Shown: piece after piece, positions 7,141 through 8,492 of the stretch
Layout of the letters: each line of letters begins with the position of its first letter
How positions within the stretch are numbered: the first letter of the stretch is position 1
Assembly: GCA_017434685.1 (NCBI GenBank)
Contig: JAFREV010000179.1
Coordinates: 1 to 8,492 of the forward strand
Length of the DNA: 8,492 bases
DNA from: Mogibacterium sp.
Lineage (GTDB): Bacteria; Bacillota; Clostridia; Peptostreptococcales; Anaerovoracaceae
Reading direction: 5' to 3'
Position numbers and translations under genes: made by a program
The notes under the pieces: model-generated
What the model was told of the DNA's origin: nothing
What the model saw: only the letters and a program-made list of their open reading frames with translations
Database searches by the model: none

Positions 7141-7156
7141 AGTATTAAGTATTAAG
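7141..7156. repeat. Heptamer tandem repeat in the gap leader
   Basis: AGTATTA occurs twice back to back, followed by the first two bases of a third copy. It lies just downstream of the palindrome that covers the predicted transcription start of the gap promoter. It may extend a regulator's binding site or be chance AT-rich sequence. Confidence 0.45.
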
Positions 7157-7169
7157 TTGTACCTTACAA
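7157..7169. promoter_or_regulatory. Perfect palindrome over the predicted start site, candidate operator
   Basis: TTGTA-CCT-TACAA is a perfect 5+3+5 inverted repeat, with partial further symmetry outside it. It touches the -10 box and covers the likely transcription start, a usual place for a repressor to block polymerase. An inositol- or sugar-responsive repressor (IolR, LacI or GntR type) would fit, but no regulator gene is in the window to test this. Confidence 0.45.
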
Positions 7170-7197
7170 TTTTAGCAAACAAACCTTGCTATCGCAA
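7169..7197 (-). promoter_or_regulatory. Sigma-A-type promoter for the gap operon
   Basis: On the minus strand the -35 box TTGCGA (7192-7197; 4 of 6 to consensus) and the -10 box TAAAAT (7169-7174; 5 of 6) are separated by exactly 17 bases. The start would be near 7162, giving a leader of about 115 bases before the gap ATG. It lies in the longest gap of the window, after iolG, so gap and the genes beyond can be expressed from here as well as by read-through. Confidence 0.6.
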
Positions 7198-7208
7198 TCT
7201 TTCCTGAG

Positions 7209-7223
7209 CTTTTCTCCGAAAAG
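7209..7223. repeat. Short inverted repeat after iolG
   Basis: A 6-bp stem CTTTTC/GAAAAG with a 3-base loop sits 13 bases past the iolG stop. No T tract follows on the minus strand, so it is not a convincing terminator and read-through from iolG into gap is likely. Confidence 0.3.
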
Positions 7224-7236
7224 ATTTTGAACTTTT

Positions 7237-8253
7237 TCAGTTCTCGATTTCGTCCAGTTTTACCGGGCGTCCTTCATCGAGAGATTTCTTTGCAGCCATC
7301 GCTATACGTACAGGCTGCAGGCCGTCATTTCCGCCTACCGGAACCGGCTTATCATTCAGCACGCATTCCACGAATTCCTTCTCTTCCTCTATGAATGCAT
7401 CGTTATAACGCTCGAGGAAAAACCAAGTAGGCTTGGCTGAGAAGACTCCGTCTCCGCGGCTTATGAAGGCCTCGTTTTCGAGATCGTTTCTGTCCTGCAC
7501 ACAGCCTTTCTCGCAGTGGACCTCTACCCTCTGATCGTATCCGTAAGGAGCCGTGCGGCAGTTGTCGATTACGCCTATAGCTCCGTTTGCAAACTTAAGG
7601 CTTACTATAGCCGTATCTACGTCGTCATATTTTGCATAATCAGGATCTGTCAGTACAGCTCCGAAAGCGTGTACTTCCGTAACCTCGCTGCCCGAGAGAT
7701 ATCTGACCATATCGAAGTCGTGAATCATCATGTCGTTAAAGATGCCTCCCGATACTTCGACATATGACATCGGAGGTCCTTCAGGGTCGCGTGATGTGAC
7801 CTTGACTACATAGATCTTTCCGAGATCGCCCGAAGTTGCAACATCGCGAACCGTTTTGTGGTTTCTGTCAAATCTGCGAACAAATCCGACCTGGAGCTTA
7901 ACCCCTGCATCCTCCGCGGCTTTTATCGCTTCTTTGATCTTAGGGATGTCCGTATGTATAGGTTTCTCGCAGAATATATCCTTGCCGGCTTTGGCAGCTT
8001 TCATTATGAATTCGGCGTGAGTGTCCGTTGATGAGCAGATGAATACAGCATCCACATCAGGATCTGCAAAGACTTCGTCTGCATCCTTGGTGCATTTCGG
8101 AATTCCTATGCTCTCGGCCCATGCCTCCATATCCGCATTCATAAACGGATCTGCCACTACAGTGACCTCCGCATCAGGAACCGCGTTTTGCAGATTTGTA
8201 CCGTGAAGTTTTCCTATACGTCCCGCGCCCAGCAGACCGATTTTGAGTTTCAT
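7237..8253 (-). CDS. iolG: Inositol 2-dehydrogenase IolG (Gfo/Idh/MocA family)
   Basis: IolG oxidises myo-inositol to 2-keto-myo-inositol with NAD, the first step of inositol catabolism. The 338 residues match the usual length. Visible: the Rossmann loop GAGRIG (9-14), VADP after the second strand, CEKP with the family's catalytic lysine (K97), GFVRRFDRNH (123-132), and IFNDMMIHDFDM with the catalytic Asp/His pair (D174, H178), equivalent to K97/D172/H176 of Bacillus IolG. DVDTAIVSLKFANGAIGVID and YGYDQRVEV are strongly IolG-like rather than generic for the superfamily. The ATG at 8253 has GGAGG (8262-8266) 8 bases upstream. It lies 44 bases after the membrane-protein gene, suggesting uptake and first oxidation are co-expressed. 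The iolE start at the other end of the window supports the inositol assignment; a related polyol or inosose substrate remains possible. Confidence 0.9.
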   Translation of the reverse strand: MKLKIGLLGAGRIGKLHGTNLQNAVPDAEVTVVADPFMNADMEAWAESIGIPKCTKDADEVFADPDVDAVFICSSTDTHAEFIMKAAKAGKDIFCEKPIHTDIPKIKEAIKAAEDAGVKLQVGFVRRFDRNHKTVRDVATSGDLGKIYVVKVTSRDPEGPPMSYVEVSGGIFNDMMIHDFDMVRYLSGSEVTEVHAFGAVLTDPDYAKYDDVDTAIVSLKFANGAIGVIDNCRTAPYGYDQRVEVHCEKGCVQDRNDLENEAFISRGDGVFSAKPTWFFLERYNDAFIEEEKEFVECVLNDKPVPVGGNDGLQPVRIAMAAKKSLDEGRPVKLDEIEN

Positions 8254-8297
8254 TTCTTGCTCCTCCTTTTACAGAAAAACGTCTATATCATTTGCCT

Positions 8298-8492
8298 TTA
8301 TTCGTGCCCGCTTTCTTCACTCTCTTTCACCTCGAGCGTCTCAGCCTCCTGCTCTGCACCGTAGGCTTCGTTTTCTTCCAATGCGTCATCTTTTCTGACG
8401 AAGTTAATACCGAATGCCATGAGAGCCATGGATGCAAACAGCGCTATTCCGAAGGAAATCTTGAAATGGAGAAGCGCCAGAAAGCATACAAC
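8298..8492 (-). CDS. C-terminal tail of a membrane protein, probable transporter (5' end outside the window)
   Basis: The last 64 codons of a gene are visible. They begin in a hydrophobic stretch (VVCFLALLHF), continue through a membrane-like segment around KISFGIALFASMALMAFGINFV, and end in a highly acidic, soluble tail of about 30 residues before TAA. This is typical of the last membrane helix and cytoplasmic tail of a secondary transporter (such as a major facilitator). The family cannot be named from so little. The 44-base distance to iolG and the shared strand suggest one operon, so an inositol importer is the natural guess. Confidence 0.6.
   Translation of the reverse strand, partial: VVCFLALLHFKISFGIALFASMALMAFGINFVRKDDALEENEAYGAEQEAETLEVKESEESGHE

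Noticed and set aside
7048..7162. Riboswitch in the gap leader
   Set aside because: I could not match any known riboswitch core, nor find a stable stem beyond a few base pairs.
7209..7223. Hairpin after iolG as a transcription terminator
   Set aside because: Only 6 bp, AT-rich, and without a following T tract on the minus strand.

Overview
The window reads as part of a myo-inositol catabolic operon from an anaerobic, Clostridia-like Firmicute. That placement is an inference. It rests on near-uniform GGAGG ribosome binding sites 8-9 bases before the starts, moderate GC, a split transketolase, a nickel-pincer LarA-family enzyme, and tight packing of every gene on the minus strand. No RNA gene, mobile element or CRISPR array is visible.

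Layout in the direction of transcription, from high to low coordinates: the C-terminal tail of a membrane protein, probably a transporter (8492-8298, cut by the window edge); iolG, inositol 2-dehydrogenase (8253-7237); a 189-base gap with a good promoter, a palindrome over the predicted start site and a leader; a type II (archaeal-type) GAPDH homologue (7047-5989); a strong intergenic hairpin; an archaeal-type PGK homologue (start argued to be TTG at 5882, end 4620); a LarA-family 2-hydroxyacid racemase (4600-3350); a gap with a possible second promoter; a malic enzyme (3243-2071); the N- and C-terminal halves of a transketolase (2037-1210 and 1194-256); and the start of iolE, inosose dehydratase (241 to beyond 1).

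Why glycolysis-like genes sit between iolG and iolE is the main question. A single scheme explains every one of them. The inositol intermediate 2-deoxy-5-keto-D-gluconate, read from C6, is an unphosphorylated ketose with the D-threo C3/C4 configuration that transketolase needs. Cleavage by the split transketolase, with glyceraldehyde 3-phosphate as acceptor, would give xylulose 5-phosphate and D-malate semialdehyde. That aldehyde is the carboxylate analogue of D-glyceraldehyde 3-phosphate. The GAPDH homologue could oxidise it to D-malyl phosphate, and the PGK homologue could pass the phosphate to ADP, giving D-malate and ATP. The LarA homologue would racemise D- to L-malate, and malic enzyme would make pyruvate and CO2. 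This would bypass the usual kinase/aldolase step (IolC/IolJ) and gain ATP. In this reading both the GAPDH and the PGK depart from their families near the substrate-phosphate site, as a changed substrate would predict.

The enzyme families are well supported by sequence. The combined 'inositol transketolase - D-malate' route is inference from chemistry and gene content. The simpler alternative is that GAPDH and PGK are ordinary lower-glycolysis enzymes for triose from the classical inositol pathway.
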